Positions 26,954 to 34,847 of a stretch of DNA of 64,000 bases are shown here, piece after piece; the first letter of the stretch is position 1, and every line of letters starts with the position of its first letter. The stretch spans positions 124,001 through 188,000 of the forward strand of contig DFXE01000011.1 of the NCBI GenBank assembly GCA_002381645.1, read 5' to 3'. The notes under the pieces were generated by a model that made no database searches, was not told where the DNA came from, and saw only the letters and a program-made list of their open reading frames with translations. A program made the position numbers and the translations under genes. Source of the DNA: Bacteroidales bacterium UBA4116 (GTDB taxonomy: Bacteria > Bacteroidota > Bacteroidia > Bacteroidales > Tannerellaceae).

Positions 26954-27377
26954 CATTAATCTTATAATTCAATATAAAAGCCATGACAACATGGCTTTTA
27001 TATTGAGGTTAATATAATAATATGGCAGTCTTTCTTTAAATATGAGGTATACGGTTTGTATCTGCATTGAAATTTTATATGCAGCATATTCCTCAAGGAA
27101 CACTTAAAGATGACTTGAATATAGTGATTCCATCAAATTCAGAAGAATAGAATATCGATGAATGAATAAGCGTTTGAAACTTATATAAGGATGTTTTGTA
27201 TTTCAGATTACATCCCTATTGGAAAAGGTAATAAACCTGTAATTTTACTACGTTTGTTATCTTTTATATTTAAATAGACACTTATGCAGCATGTAAAGGC
27301 ATATCTACATCTTAATGGAATATGGCATAATTATAAAGCCATAAAATAATAGTTTAACAATAAATGTAATTCATAAG
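26954..27377. other. Intergenic region
   Basis: Apart from the terminator at 26971-27004 I see no supported feature. A 24-codon frame at 27077 (starting MQHIPQGTLKDDLN) has no ribosome-binding or promoter support. Confidence 0.45.
26971..27004. terminator. Intrinsic terminator
   Basis: AATATAAAAGCCATG, loop ACAA, CATGGCTTTTATATT gives a perfect 15-bp stem directly after the S74/T9SS gene. Confidence 0.88.
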
Positions 27378-28547
27378 ATGAAAAAGACTGTTTTTATCCT
27401 GATGGCTGCTTTTGCGCTGATATCTTTATCCTGTTCGGATGATAACGATGAGCACCGGCCTGATTTCCCCGTTCCTGAGTTAACGGATGATAATTCCGTC
27501 CAATTGACAGTAAATGCATCCGGAACACTCCATTGCGAATTATTTGCCGGTGGGCTGGAAGTTGCTATCGACTGGGGAGACGGAACCCTCGATAAGTATA
27601 ATGCTGCCAACAATGAACATTGTAAACATACCTACAAAAAAGCAGGCGACTACCGGGTGAAAATATGGTCGGATAAGCTCACTTTCTTATATGTATCCGC
27701 ATTAGGTCTGCCCTACACTGAATTATCCCTGGGATATTGCCCGGTGATGAAGGAACTTTCTGTAAACGGCTTCAGCGAAATCAAGCATTTTAACCTTGAT
27801 AACTGCCCGCAACTGGAATCGCTTATTATAGGTAATTTTGAGAATCTTGAATCGTTGGATATCGGCCAATGCTCCCGCCTGAAAGAATTAGCATGTTATA
27901 CCCATCCTAATCTTAAGAAATTGGATATCAGCCGGAATAAAGAATTGCAATCCTTAGATCTTAACGGTTTGCCGCTGGATTCTTTTGATATCACATCAAA
28001 TAAAGCCTTGCAGATCCTTGTTTGTGCTAATATGAAAATGAAAAAATTATCAGTTAAAGAAAATACTCAGTTGCTTGCAATTACGTTAGCAAAAAATGAG
28101 ATGGAAGAACTGGAACTGGGTGAGTTAAAAGATTGCCGTTCCCTTACTTGTATGGATAATGCATTAACAACCCTCGATATAAGCGGCTTACCGGTTTTAA
28201 ACGTATTGGATTGCAGGGAAAATCAACTTACAACCCTTGACGTAAGCCATAATCCTGTACTCATTAATTTAAGATGTGATAAGAATCAATTGACGGATAT
28301 TATCATTGACAATAATGAATGGTTCGAGGGCTTGATCTGCAACTCCAATAAGTTATCGGCAGACGCCCTGAACAAAATATTCACCGCACTTCCCGAATCG
28401 GAAATAAAAGCACCAACTAAAATGATTGCAACTCCGCAACCCAATAGGATTCAATACTATGATAACCCCGGTACTGAGCAATGCGACAGTAAAATTATCA
28501 CGGATAAAGGCTGGCAGATCATTACAGAAAAACAATATGAGATATAG
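27378..28547 (+). CDS. Leucine-rich-repeat lipoprotein with PKD-like domain
   Basis: Surface-type lipoprotein of 389 residues. The lipobox is ISLSCSDDND (Cys at about 20). Residues about 35-110 form a PKD-like sandwich with VAIDWGDGTLDKY and HTYKKAGDYRVKIW. From about 115 onward come irregular leucine-rich repeats of about 21-23 residues (for example LTTLDVSHNPVLINLRCDKN). The PKD + LRR order equals the C-terminal half of the two larger lipoproteins at 30945 and 34848, but the pseudo-metzincin domain is missing. Probably binds a ligand at the cell surface; function unknown. Confidence 0.82.
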   Translation: MKKTVFILMAAFALISLSCSDDNDEHRPDFPVPELTDDNSVQLTVNASGTLHCELFAGGLEVAIDWGDGTLDKYNAANNEHCKHTYKKAGDYRVKIWSDKLTFLYVSALGLPYTELSLGYCPVMKELSVNGFSEIKHFNLDNCPQLESLIIGNFENLESLDIGQCSRLKELACYTHPNLKKLDISRNKELQSLDLNGLPLDSFDITSNKALQILVCANMKMKKLSVKENTQLLAITLAKNEMEELELGELKDCRSLTCMDNALTTLDISGLPVLNVLDCRENQLTTLDVSHNPVLINLRCDKNQLTDIIIDNNEWFEGLICNSNKLSADALNKIFTALPESEIKAPTKMIATPQPNRIQYYDNPGTEQCDSKIITDKGWQIITEKQYEI

Positions 28548-28627
28548 AAAGATTGGATCGTAGCTGATTTTCCGGGAAAGGAATATCACTAACGATCCAA
28601 AAGTTCATTGAAAATAATTATTGAAGG

Positions 28628-29275
28628 ATGGAGGTAAATGATAAGATAAAATATTTTGGCGATAATATTACTAAAAATATAACTTTGCTGGAGAAGTACT
28701 ATAAACATAAATTTATCATATTTTGTCAATTATCTACCTTAATTTATGAAAATCTTAATTGTTTATTGCTTGGTTTAAATCAAGCAAGTATTTTTACTAC
28801 AAATCATTTATTGGAAAGAATGCTTAAGGTTGCTTTAATTGAATTCCATACAAAAGGATATTATATTGGTAATTGTGAATTGAATGAAAAACTTGAAGAA
28901 GCAAAAAAATTATATGATGGAGCAATATTAAATAAAACAATTATGTTTGCTCATGAAAAAAATATTATTTTAGATGATGAAAAAGATAGATTGATTAAAT
29001 TAAAAAATGAATTTCGGAATCCTTACTCTCATGCTCAAATAGCAGCTATAATCAAAGATGTTCCTTCGACATTCAGAGGGTTTATGTTTAAGTTTGACGA
29101 TGTAAAAGAAGCAATAAAGAATAAAAAGGATATACCTGCAAAGGAAGAAACTATTTCTTCATATATTTCCGCTCAGTATCACCAATATGATATTGCTCAA
29201 ATAAAGGCATTCGATTATTTTGAAAATGTTTTTGAGATAATGATTTCTATAGATATAAGATATCGACAAGAATAA
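28628..29275 (+). CDS. HEPN-like all-helical protein, AT-rich
   Basis: Protein of 215 residues, mostly helical by composition, from a reading frame clearly richer in A and T than its neighbours (long runs of Lys, Ile, Asn codons), which suggests recent transfer. LKNEFRNPYSHAQ near 125-137 contains R130-N-P-Y-S-H135, the R-x4-H motif of HEPN ribonucleases (typically RNxxxH). No nucleotidyltransferase or other toxin partner is adjacent. A HEPN fold is inference from this motif and the helical pattern; no named family is recognised. Confidence 0.6.
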   Translation: MEVNDKIKYFGDNITKNITLLEKYYKHKFIIFCQLSTLIYENLNCLLLGLNQASIFTTNHLLERMLKVALIEFHTKGYYIGNCELNEKLEEAKKLYDGAILNKTIMFAHEKNIILDDEKDRLIKLKNEFRNPYSHAQIAAIIKDVPSTFRGFMFKFDDVKEAIKNKKDIPAKEETISSYISAQYHQYDIAQIKAFDYFENVFEIMISIDIRYRQE

Positions 29276-29696
29276 ATGATTTTGTTACTCAAAATGAACA
29301 TTTTACACTGTAAATATCATTCAGTCAGGTGAATATATATATAATAAATGTTGTATCATGAAATAAAAAGACGGAAAAGGGGTTCTAACTATTTGTATGT
29401 TATGTAATAATGGATCTTAACGAATTAGTAGAACTATCCGGTAAACGGCTTATAACAAAAAGAAAAATTCCGGAGGTTAGGTATCTCCGGAGGCATTGTG
29501 GATCTAAAATTTATAGGATTTAAAGATAATTTAAATTGATAGTAATACAGAAAAAAGGATTTTAGATTGCATGCGAAAGGATAGATTAGTCCGGGTAAGA
29601 CCTGAGATCAAATCCCTTTACACAATGCTGTGTAAAGGGATTTTTCCTGAGATTATTCAGCAAAACAGTTGAGGCTTATTTATTGATGCTAAAAAA
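29276..29696. other. Intergenic region with possible short frame
   Basis: A 37-codon frame (29410-29523, starting MDLNELVELSGKRL) is present but has no independent support, and part of it overlaps a CTCCGG/CCGGAG hairpin. A strong terminator follows at 29610-29645. Confidence 0.4.
29610..29645. terminator. Bidirectional intrinsic terminator
   Basis: AAATCCCTTTACACA, loop ATGC, TGTGTAAAGGGATTTTT gives a 15-bp stem with flanking A and T runs, 52 bp from the stop codon of the convergent lipoprotein gene. Confidence 0.88.
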
Positions 29697-30329
29697 TCAT
29701 CTTATAACACAGTATCCCAGCGATTGCCTGAAACTCCAATCCGGATTCGTACCCCATAATTCGTTGTAATCTATTCGCAGCGCATTTGTGGTTGTGTGCT
29801 TATAATAATTAAAATATTTCCATGATCCGTCAGATAGATGATATCTATCGTCGTTATGTAACTGATAAAGGATCCATCCCAGGTCACGTACCTTAACCGT
29901 ATGTCCGTCAAGTATATCAAAATGATCGGGATTTGATGACGGAGCCGTAGCAGCGCGATGTGTTTTAGCCGTAGGATTATAGAAAAGCGCTAATTTTTCA
30001 ATAACCGAAATATGTCCGTAATAGGGGTAGAGATTTTTACCTATTTTACCTATTTCACGCACATATTGATAATTGCGTCCTGTTTTACTGTCGTAGAACG
30101 ATGCTCCCAGGAATTGCGCAGCGTAATAATAATCGGTATTATTCCAGGTATATTCGTATAAAGGAACCCGATTCGTAGGATCCATAAAACCTATAGTTTT
30201 AGTGGCAGCATCCATTGAAGCCTTTTCATCCGCCGAAACCTGTTGTTCCATTTCCATTACCGGATCGGCTTCTTCACTACACGAAACGAGTATATTTATG
30301 CATACAAATAAAAATAATAATTTTTTCAT
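29697..30329 (-). CDS. Putative lipoprotein of unknown function
   Basis: Protein of 210 residues with a lipoprotein signal (MKKLLFLFVCINILVSCSEE, Cys17). The mature part is rich in aromatic residues (VPLYEYTWNNTDYYYA, NLYPYYGHISVIEKLALFYNP) and has two parts with similar Y/F-rich turns, faintly reminiscent of DUF5648-type repeats, but I would not assign it. It lies at the 3' edge of the accessory region and ends in a terminator shared with the plus strand. Confidence 0.65.
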   Translation of the reverse strand: MKKLLFLFVCINILVSCSEEADPVMEMEQQVSADEKASMDAATKTIGFMDPTNRVPLYEYTWNNTDYYYAAQFLGASFYDSKTGRNYQYVREIGKIGKNLYPYYGHISVIEKLALFYNPTAKTHRAATAPSSNPDHFDILDGHTVKVRDLGWILYQLHNDDRYHLSDGSWKYFNYYKHTTTNALRIDYNELWGTNPDWSFRQSLGYCVIR

Positions 30330-30944
30330 TTTTTAGTCGATTTAAAAGTGTTTACAAATAAGAAAAATAAGCCTCATATCAAAGATAATATAGTTTTTTA
30401 ATTAAAACTATTTTGCGAGTTATATATTTATAATATGCTGTGTCAAATAAATTAAAATGTTGGAATAATTTTGCGATTGTTTGATTTGGTAAATATCACG
30501 GACATATTCGTAAATGATTTATTGTAAAAAATATATATTTAATTGTAAGTTATAAAATAATTTTAATTCGGATAAAATAATATATTAGTGAATAAATTTT
30601 AATCTATAATTTTTTTGACGGTTTTTTGTTTAAAATTTATCTATATTATTTTTAAGGGTGTAATCAAATATGCAAAAATATAGTGTATTCCTGCAATACC
30701 TAATCAGGTATTGCAGGAATATAGCTGCCATATGTCGTAAATATTCAATTAAAAACAGATGGAATTAAGCCCGAAATAAGTTGAATATAGTGCCATAACT
30801 ACCTTGAAACTATATGTCGGGGGAAAATATAATTATTTCAGTGCTTACTTACAATCTGTAACCCACCCGACGTATGAACCACCTTATGATTCACCCCCTT
30901 TCATTACATATCACATTTATTGTGAATTTTATAATATACAATTA
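30330..30944. other. AT-rich intergenic region with one copy of a 100-bp repeat
   Basis: These 615 bp contain AT-rich DNA, a hairpin TATTCCTGCAATACCT/AGGTATTGCAGGAATA (about 30686-30722) and the 100-bp repeat copy at 30739-30838. A frame at 30804-31070 on the plus strand overlaps the lipoprotein gene antisense and is not considered real. Confidence 0.55.
30739..30838. repeat. 100-bp direct repeat, copy 1
   Basis: Runs from AAATATTCAATTAAA to CAT-rich GTCGGGGGAAAATATAATTATTT pieces and matches 32915-33014 at roughly nine of ten positions over the same 100-bp length. The two copies flank the pseudo-metzincin gene at 30945-32732. Confidence 0.8.
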
Positions 30945-32732
30945 TCATTCAGGCATTGTGCGGGGATAGTTTACAAGTTGCCAGTTTTTACTTTCACATA
31001 TACTTTCAATTTTATTTTCAAAATTGCCGACAATATCACAAAAAACAACCCCCTTTATATCAAAAGCTGACCTATCGGGAAGCGAGTTGGCAAAATCAAT
31101 CATGGCATCTTCATTATCCACAATAGCGGCACCTGTTAGTTCAATATAATTTATGTTTTTATGGATTGAAACATTTAAAGATAGAATTTTTGAACCACTT
31201 AATTGTAATTCTTCCAGATGTATGTTATTTGATAAATCGATATACTCATATGGATAAGACCCATTACTTAAAACGGTAAGTTCTTTCAAGTGGCTCAGAT
31301 CCGTATATATGTTTGAGTACCCCAATTCTTTTAGATTTGAATTTTCGGGAAATAATATTGTTGTTTTTTCATTATATGAAATATACACTTCTTCTAAAAG
31401 TAAGTTGTTTCTTAAATCTATATGACCCAGCTTAGTTCCAACACAGTAGAATTTCTTTAAATTACGACATTCCGTTATATCCAGGGGTGGTATTAGTATG
31501 CCGGTACTCCAAAATGTTTCTAAACCCAAAGGTAATTTAAGAGATGGCATTTCAATACAAAATAAAGAAATTTCCTTTAAATGGGGATTTTTAGATAAAT
31601 CTAAAGGTTTTTCAAGAATCGTTTTTTGAAGCTGTAAATATTCCAATGTCTTACATTTTGTAACATCTAAATTTTTTATGTTTGGTAATGCTGAATCAAA
31701 TGATTTAATTTCACCTTCATCTGCATAAATCTTTATATTTTTAATTGAATAATTATCTTTATCCCTTGCATATATCTTGTAAACCGGTAATGAATGATTA
31801 TTCGTATAGTTGTAGGTTGAACATATAATTTTTTTGTTTCCGTCACCGTAATCCACTTTTACGCTGAAGGGATTATCCGAATATAAAGTAATATCAACCC
31901 AGGGAAAAGCTTCATCAATATTGGCTTCTACAACAATAACCGGCTCTTCTTCTACTTTTGGATAAAGTTGTGCAATAAACTGTTTATCCGTATCCGATAA
32001 TTCTGAGTTAAAATCGCGGGGTGTATTACCGGCGTACCGGCGAGGGAAGGGCCATATCATGATTGAATTTTCATCATAACTATCCGTCATAATCACACGG
32101 TCGGACAATAAAGGGTCGAAAACATATTCCTTTAAGTCTTCCCAGGGTATATCCGTAATTTCGCCTTCCCAGTAATCCGCGATCCGATCCGACCAATCCG
32201 CCTCGAATTTTAAATGACGATGTTCAAGTTCCAGTCCTAATACCTGTCCGAAAACGCGTAATACATCCCCTTTTTTTTCTTCTTCGGAAGCGCGTTGCCA
32301 ATCCGCGAAACTTGCCGTCGCTTCCGATTGGTTATTCACCCATTTACAATCGGTTCCGGTGTACGACCAGGTGATATAGCGCTCCTGGTTCCAGTCGAAT
32401 CCTATACGCACATCTGCTTTACCTTCCGTTATAAATTCAAATGTCACACCGGCATAATCTTCCCATTCTGTTGCATAGTTCATAACAGTTTCCCTGTATT
32501 CGATGCTGCCGTTTAGGAATTTAACCGTTATAACCGATCCCGGATACCATAATTTATTTCTTTGTGCAATACCTTTGGTTAAGATATCATCCCCTGCATA
32601 TTTAACGCCGTAAAAACGATTGTCGGATAATGCGTCTTTTTCGAAGGTTTCATTTTTAACAAAACTTTCTTCATTATTACATGCAATAATCAATAATAAA
32701 AAGCAAAATGAAGAAATCATTAATTTTTTCAT
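30945..32732 (-). CDS. Lipoprotein with inactive metzincin-like domain, PKD-like domain and LRRs (paralogue A)
   Basis: Lipoprotein of 595 residues (Cys18 in LLIIACNNEE). Residues about 45-258 resemble astacin/M12-type metallopeptidases: LWYPGSVITVKFLNG, ADVRIGFDWN with ITWSYTGTDC, and the Met-turn YDENSIMIWPF at 219-229. The zinc helix reads RVFGQVLGLELEH at 159-171, where HExxHxxGxxH should be: R, Q and L replace the three histidines and V the glutamate, so catalysis is not expected. A PKD-like domain (VKVDYGDGNKK) and irregular LRRs follow. A close paralogue lies at 34848-36623. Likely a binding rather than cleaving surface protein. Confidence 0.8.
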   Translation of the reverse strand: MKKLMISSFCFLLLIIACNNEESFVKNETFEKDALSDNRFYGVKYAGDDILTKGIAQRNKLWYPGSVITVKFLNGSIEYRETVMNYATEWEDYAGVTFEFITEGKADVRIGFDWNQERYITWSYTGTDCKWVNNQSEATASFADWQRASEEEKKGDVLRVFGQVLGLELEHRHLKFEADWSDRIADYWEGEITDIPWEDLKEYVFDPLLSDRVIMTDSYDENSIMIWPFPRRYAGNTPRDFNSELSDTDKQFIAQLYPKVEEEPVIVVEANIDEAFPWVDITLYSDNPFSVKVDYGDGNKKIICSTYNYTNNHSLPVYKIYARDKDNYSIKNIKIYADEGEIKSFDSALPNIKNLDVTKCKTLEYLQLQKTILEKPLDLSKNPHLKEISLFCIEMPSLKLPLGLETFWSTGILIPPLDITECRNLKKFYCVGTKLGHIDLRNNLLLEEVYISYNEKTTILFPENSNLKELGYSNIYTDLSHLKELTVLSNGSYPYEYIDLSNNIHLEELQLSGSKILSLNVSIHKNINYIELTGAAIVDNEDAMIDFANSLPDRSAFDIKGVVFCDIVGNFENKIESICESKNWQLVNYPRTMPE

Positions 32733-33215
32733 ATAAATAAATATTTAAAGATTAGTAATGAATAAATATACTAATTATTTAATATTTTTATTCATTAAGA
32801 ACAGGATATAATTGGTGGAAAGAAAAAATAGCTGTATAATTATATGAATAAAACGGCTGTTTATTGTGTTATATGACGGTTGGATACAACGGGAATTTAT
32901 CCACCATATTCTATAAATATTCAATTAAATATAGATGGAATTAAGCCCGAAAGAAGTTGAATATAGTTGCAATAACTAACTTGAAACTATATGTCGGGGC
33001 AAATATAATTATTTTTATTTCAGAATAAAGACAAACGTTTATTTATTTGTCTAATTTTGTAGCCGAAAAGAGTTGAATTTGAAACGAAAGTTTGGAGTTC
33101 AGCTCTTTTTTGTAAATTATTTACCCGAAAAACCGAAGCCTTTTCTCCCTCCTTTCGCTGTGGTGATGTATACACTGTTACTAAACATTTTAACAAAAAA
33201 TGAATACAAATTATT
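32733..33215. other. Intergenic region with repeat copy 2 and a block shared with 36.9-37.1 kb
   Basis: Holds the second 100-bp repeat (32915-33014) and, from about 33015 to 33205, a stretch (ATTTCAgAATAAAgAC, GAAACGAAAG, CTCTTTTTTGTAA, AAAAACCGAagCCTTT) that is recognisably homologous to 36905-37085, which precedes the HU-like gene. It is the shared promoter region of the divergent lipoprotein and DUF4373 genes. Confidence 0.6.
32915..33014. repeat. 100-bp direct repeat, copy 2
   Basis: Same orientation and same length as 30739-30838. A much-decayed third copy may exist around 36820-36920, upstream of the second paralogue. Confidence 0.8.
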
Positions 33216-33851
33216 ATGGCACGCCCTGTTAAGCGCGGGCTGAATTATTTTCCGCTGGATACCGACTTTATGCGCGACAGAAAGATCCAGCGGCTTACGC
33301 AAAAGTACGGCGGCGAAGGTATATCGGTGTACCTTGCCGTATTGTGTGAACTGTATGCTTCGGAGGGGTATTATATACCCTGCTCCGACGACTTGTGTTT
33401 TGATATCGGGTTTACCCTTCAGACGGAAGGGACGAACGTGGAGGAGATCATCCGGTTTTGTGTAGGTGTAAAGCTGTTCGACAAAGGCTTGTTTGAAACA
33501 GCCGGGATACTGACATCGACGGGTATACAAAGCCGGTATCGCGAAGTATGTAAAAAATACCGTGAACTGATGAATCCGGCCTGGGTGTTGGAACCCGAAA
33601 CCGGGGTTTTGCATGTAAAAACCCATGTTAACGGCGCAAAAACCCGGGTTAACGTACCGGAAACTCCTGTTTTTGCGGATAAAACCCCTGTAAAGGGAAA
33701 GGAAAAGAAAAGTAAATTAAAAACAAACAACAATGATGGACAAACATTTGATACGACAGCAGACGGAGGCGAGGCTGCCCGAAGGCAGGAACTCCTCCGC
33801 ATGGCGGCAGTTGCAACAGCAAACTGCCCGGATGAAAGACTTGTACGGTGA
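33216..33851 (+). CDS. DUF4373 (Lin1244/Lin1753-like) phage-type protein
   Basis: Protein of 211 residues. The N-terminal about 120 residues (MARPVKRGLNYFPLDTDF, IQRLTQKYGGEGISVYLAVLCELYASEGYYI) are the DUF4373 domain found in replication or regulatory proteins of phages and mobile elements of Firmicutes and Bacteroidetes, winged-helix-like and probably DNA-binding. The C-terminal tail is Lys/Thr/Val-rich (KTHVNGAKTRV, PVFADKTPVKGKEKKSK). It starts the plus-strand phage-like module; its last 119 nt overlap the next frame if that gene starts at its first ATG. Confidence 0.85.
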   Translation: MARPVKRGLNYFPLDTDFMRDRKIQRLTQKYGGEGISVYLAVLCELYASEGYYIPCSDDLCFDIGFTLQTEGTNVEEIIRFCVGVKLFDKGLFETAGILTSTGIQSRYREVCKKYRELMNPAWVLEPETGVLHVKTHVNGAKTRVNVPETPVFADKTPVKGKEKKSKLKTNNNDGQTFDTTADGGEAARRQELLRMAAVATANCPDERLVR

Positions 33852-34356
33852 TGCCCGCCGGTTTCTGGGTGTGTTTACGCCCGACCTGCAAACCTTTGCC
33901 GCCCGCCAGTGGGTGAGGGCGTATAAAGGAACCGCCCCGACGCTCGAAGCCGTAGCCGCGGGATACGGCGAGGATACCGCCGTGGTATGGATATGTATCC
34001 AGCTGGAAAACGTAAATCTTTTTGCCGGCGTAAAAGAAAAGATGCCGGTAAGCCGGCAGAAAGAACTTTCGCGGTTGATGCTTACCGAATATCCGTACCT
34101 CAAGGTGTCGGAATTGCTGCTGTTTTTCCACCGTTTAAAATGCGGCCGTTACGGGCGGTTTTACGGATCGGTAGACGCTCTTTTTATTTCGTCGGCCCTG
34201 TTGCAGTTCCTTGCCGAACGGCGGAAAGAACTTTCACGGATAGAAGAGGAGCAACAAAGACAAAGCAAAGCCGTGCCGGCCGTTCACGAAGGGATCACTT
34301 ACGAGGAGTACCTCAGGCGTAAACAGCAGAGAGGGGGAAAGCGTGATGAAGGATAA
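33733..34356 (+). CDS. DUF6633-like phage-module protein
   Basis: Protein of up to 207 residues. It has a basic/glutamine-rich start, a middle that looks helical (FTPDLQTFAARQWVRAYKGTAPTLEAVAAGYGEDTAVVWI, KVSELLLFFHRLKCGRYGRFYGSVDAL) and a C-terminal EGITYEEYLRRKQQRG tail. The arrangement behind DUF4373 and before DUF4248 is the one I know from Bacteroidales elements; the name DUF6633 is from memory and uncertain. Two starts are possible: ATG 33733 (119 nt overlap with the gene before) or ATG 33832 (residue 34, 20 nt overlap). The end overlaps the DUF4248 gene by 14 nt. Confidence 0.7.
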   Translation: MMDKHLIRQQTEARLPEGRNSSAWRQLQQQTARMKDLYGDARRFLGVFTPDLQTFAARQWVRAYKGTAPTLEAVAAGYGEDTAVVWICIQLENVNLFAGVKEKMPVSRQKELSRLMLTEYPYLKVSELLLFFHRLKCGRYGRFYGSVDALFISSALLQFLAERRKELSRIEEEQQRQSKAVPAVHEGITYEEYLRRKQQRGGKRDEG

Positions 34357-34576
34357 GTCCAATTACAGCCACCAGGAACTGGCGATGTTGTATTTTCCGC
34401 ATGTGCAGCCGCAATCGGCATCGAAGCAACTGACGCGTTGCATCAGGCGCGACGAAGAACTGTACGCTGATCTTTGCCGGGCGGGATTCAATAAGAAACA
34501 GCGTAGCTATACACCGTTGCAAACTGCGATCGTTTTCGACCATTTGGGCGATCCTGAAAACTGGCGGATAAAATAA
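34343..34576 (+). CDS. DUF4248 small protein
   Basis: Protein of 77 residues: SNYSHQELAMLYFPHVQPQSASKQLTRCIRRDEEL and RSYTPLQTAIVFDHLGDP are the DUF4248 pattern, a compact helical protein, possibly winged-helix, that is very common in Bacteroidales beside HU-like and amidase genes. It overlaps the preceding gene and is the last gene of this half-module. In many genomes a VirE-type primase/helicase lies in the neighbourhood; none is present here, and instead the second lipoprotein paralogue occupies the space before the HU-like gene. Confidence 0.88.
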   Translation: MMKDKSNYSHQELAMLYFPHVQPQSASKQLTRCIRRDEELYADLCRAGFNKKQRSYTPLQTAIVFDHLGDPENWRIK

Positions 34577-34652
34577 CAGGTTATTAACGGAAGACAGCGT
34601 ATATTTCCGCTTATTCAACTCTTTTCAACCGGCGGGAATATACCCATACGAA

Positions 34653-34762
34653 AAACCTTCACCATCCTTTTCTCAAACCTTCACCGACTTTCTCTCAAAG
34701 CATTACCGACTTTTTATAAAACCTTCACCAACTTCCGGAAAAACCATTACCAACTTTTTTTG
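34653..34762. repeat. 22-bp tandem repeat array (copy 2), five units
   Basis: Five contiguous units of exactly 22 bp (34653, 34675, 34697, 34719, 34741) read AAACCTTCACCRACTTT or AAASCATTACCRACTTT followed by four to five variable bases. The third unit is 20 of 22 identical to the unit at 6601-6622. The period is not a multiple of 3, so the array is not coding. Confidence 0.8.
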
Positions 34763-34847
34763 TAATACTTCGCTATCCGGGAAATCGATTTTTTTATCTT
34801 CTGTTTAACCCCGCACCGGCACTGCCGGCAGGATAACAGGTATTACA

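Noticed and set aside
30804..31070. Plus-strand 88-codon frame overlapping the end of the pseudo-metzincin lipoprotein gene
   Set aside because: It begins inside the 100-bp repeat, overlaps a clear gene antisense and has no promoter or protein-like conservation.
34653..34762. CRISPR array
   Set aside because: The 22-bp units are tandem without spacers and vary within the unit.
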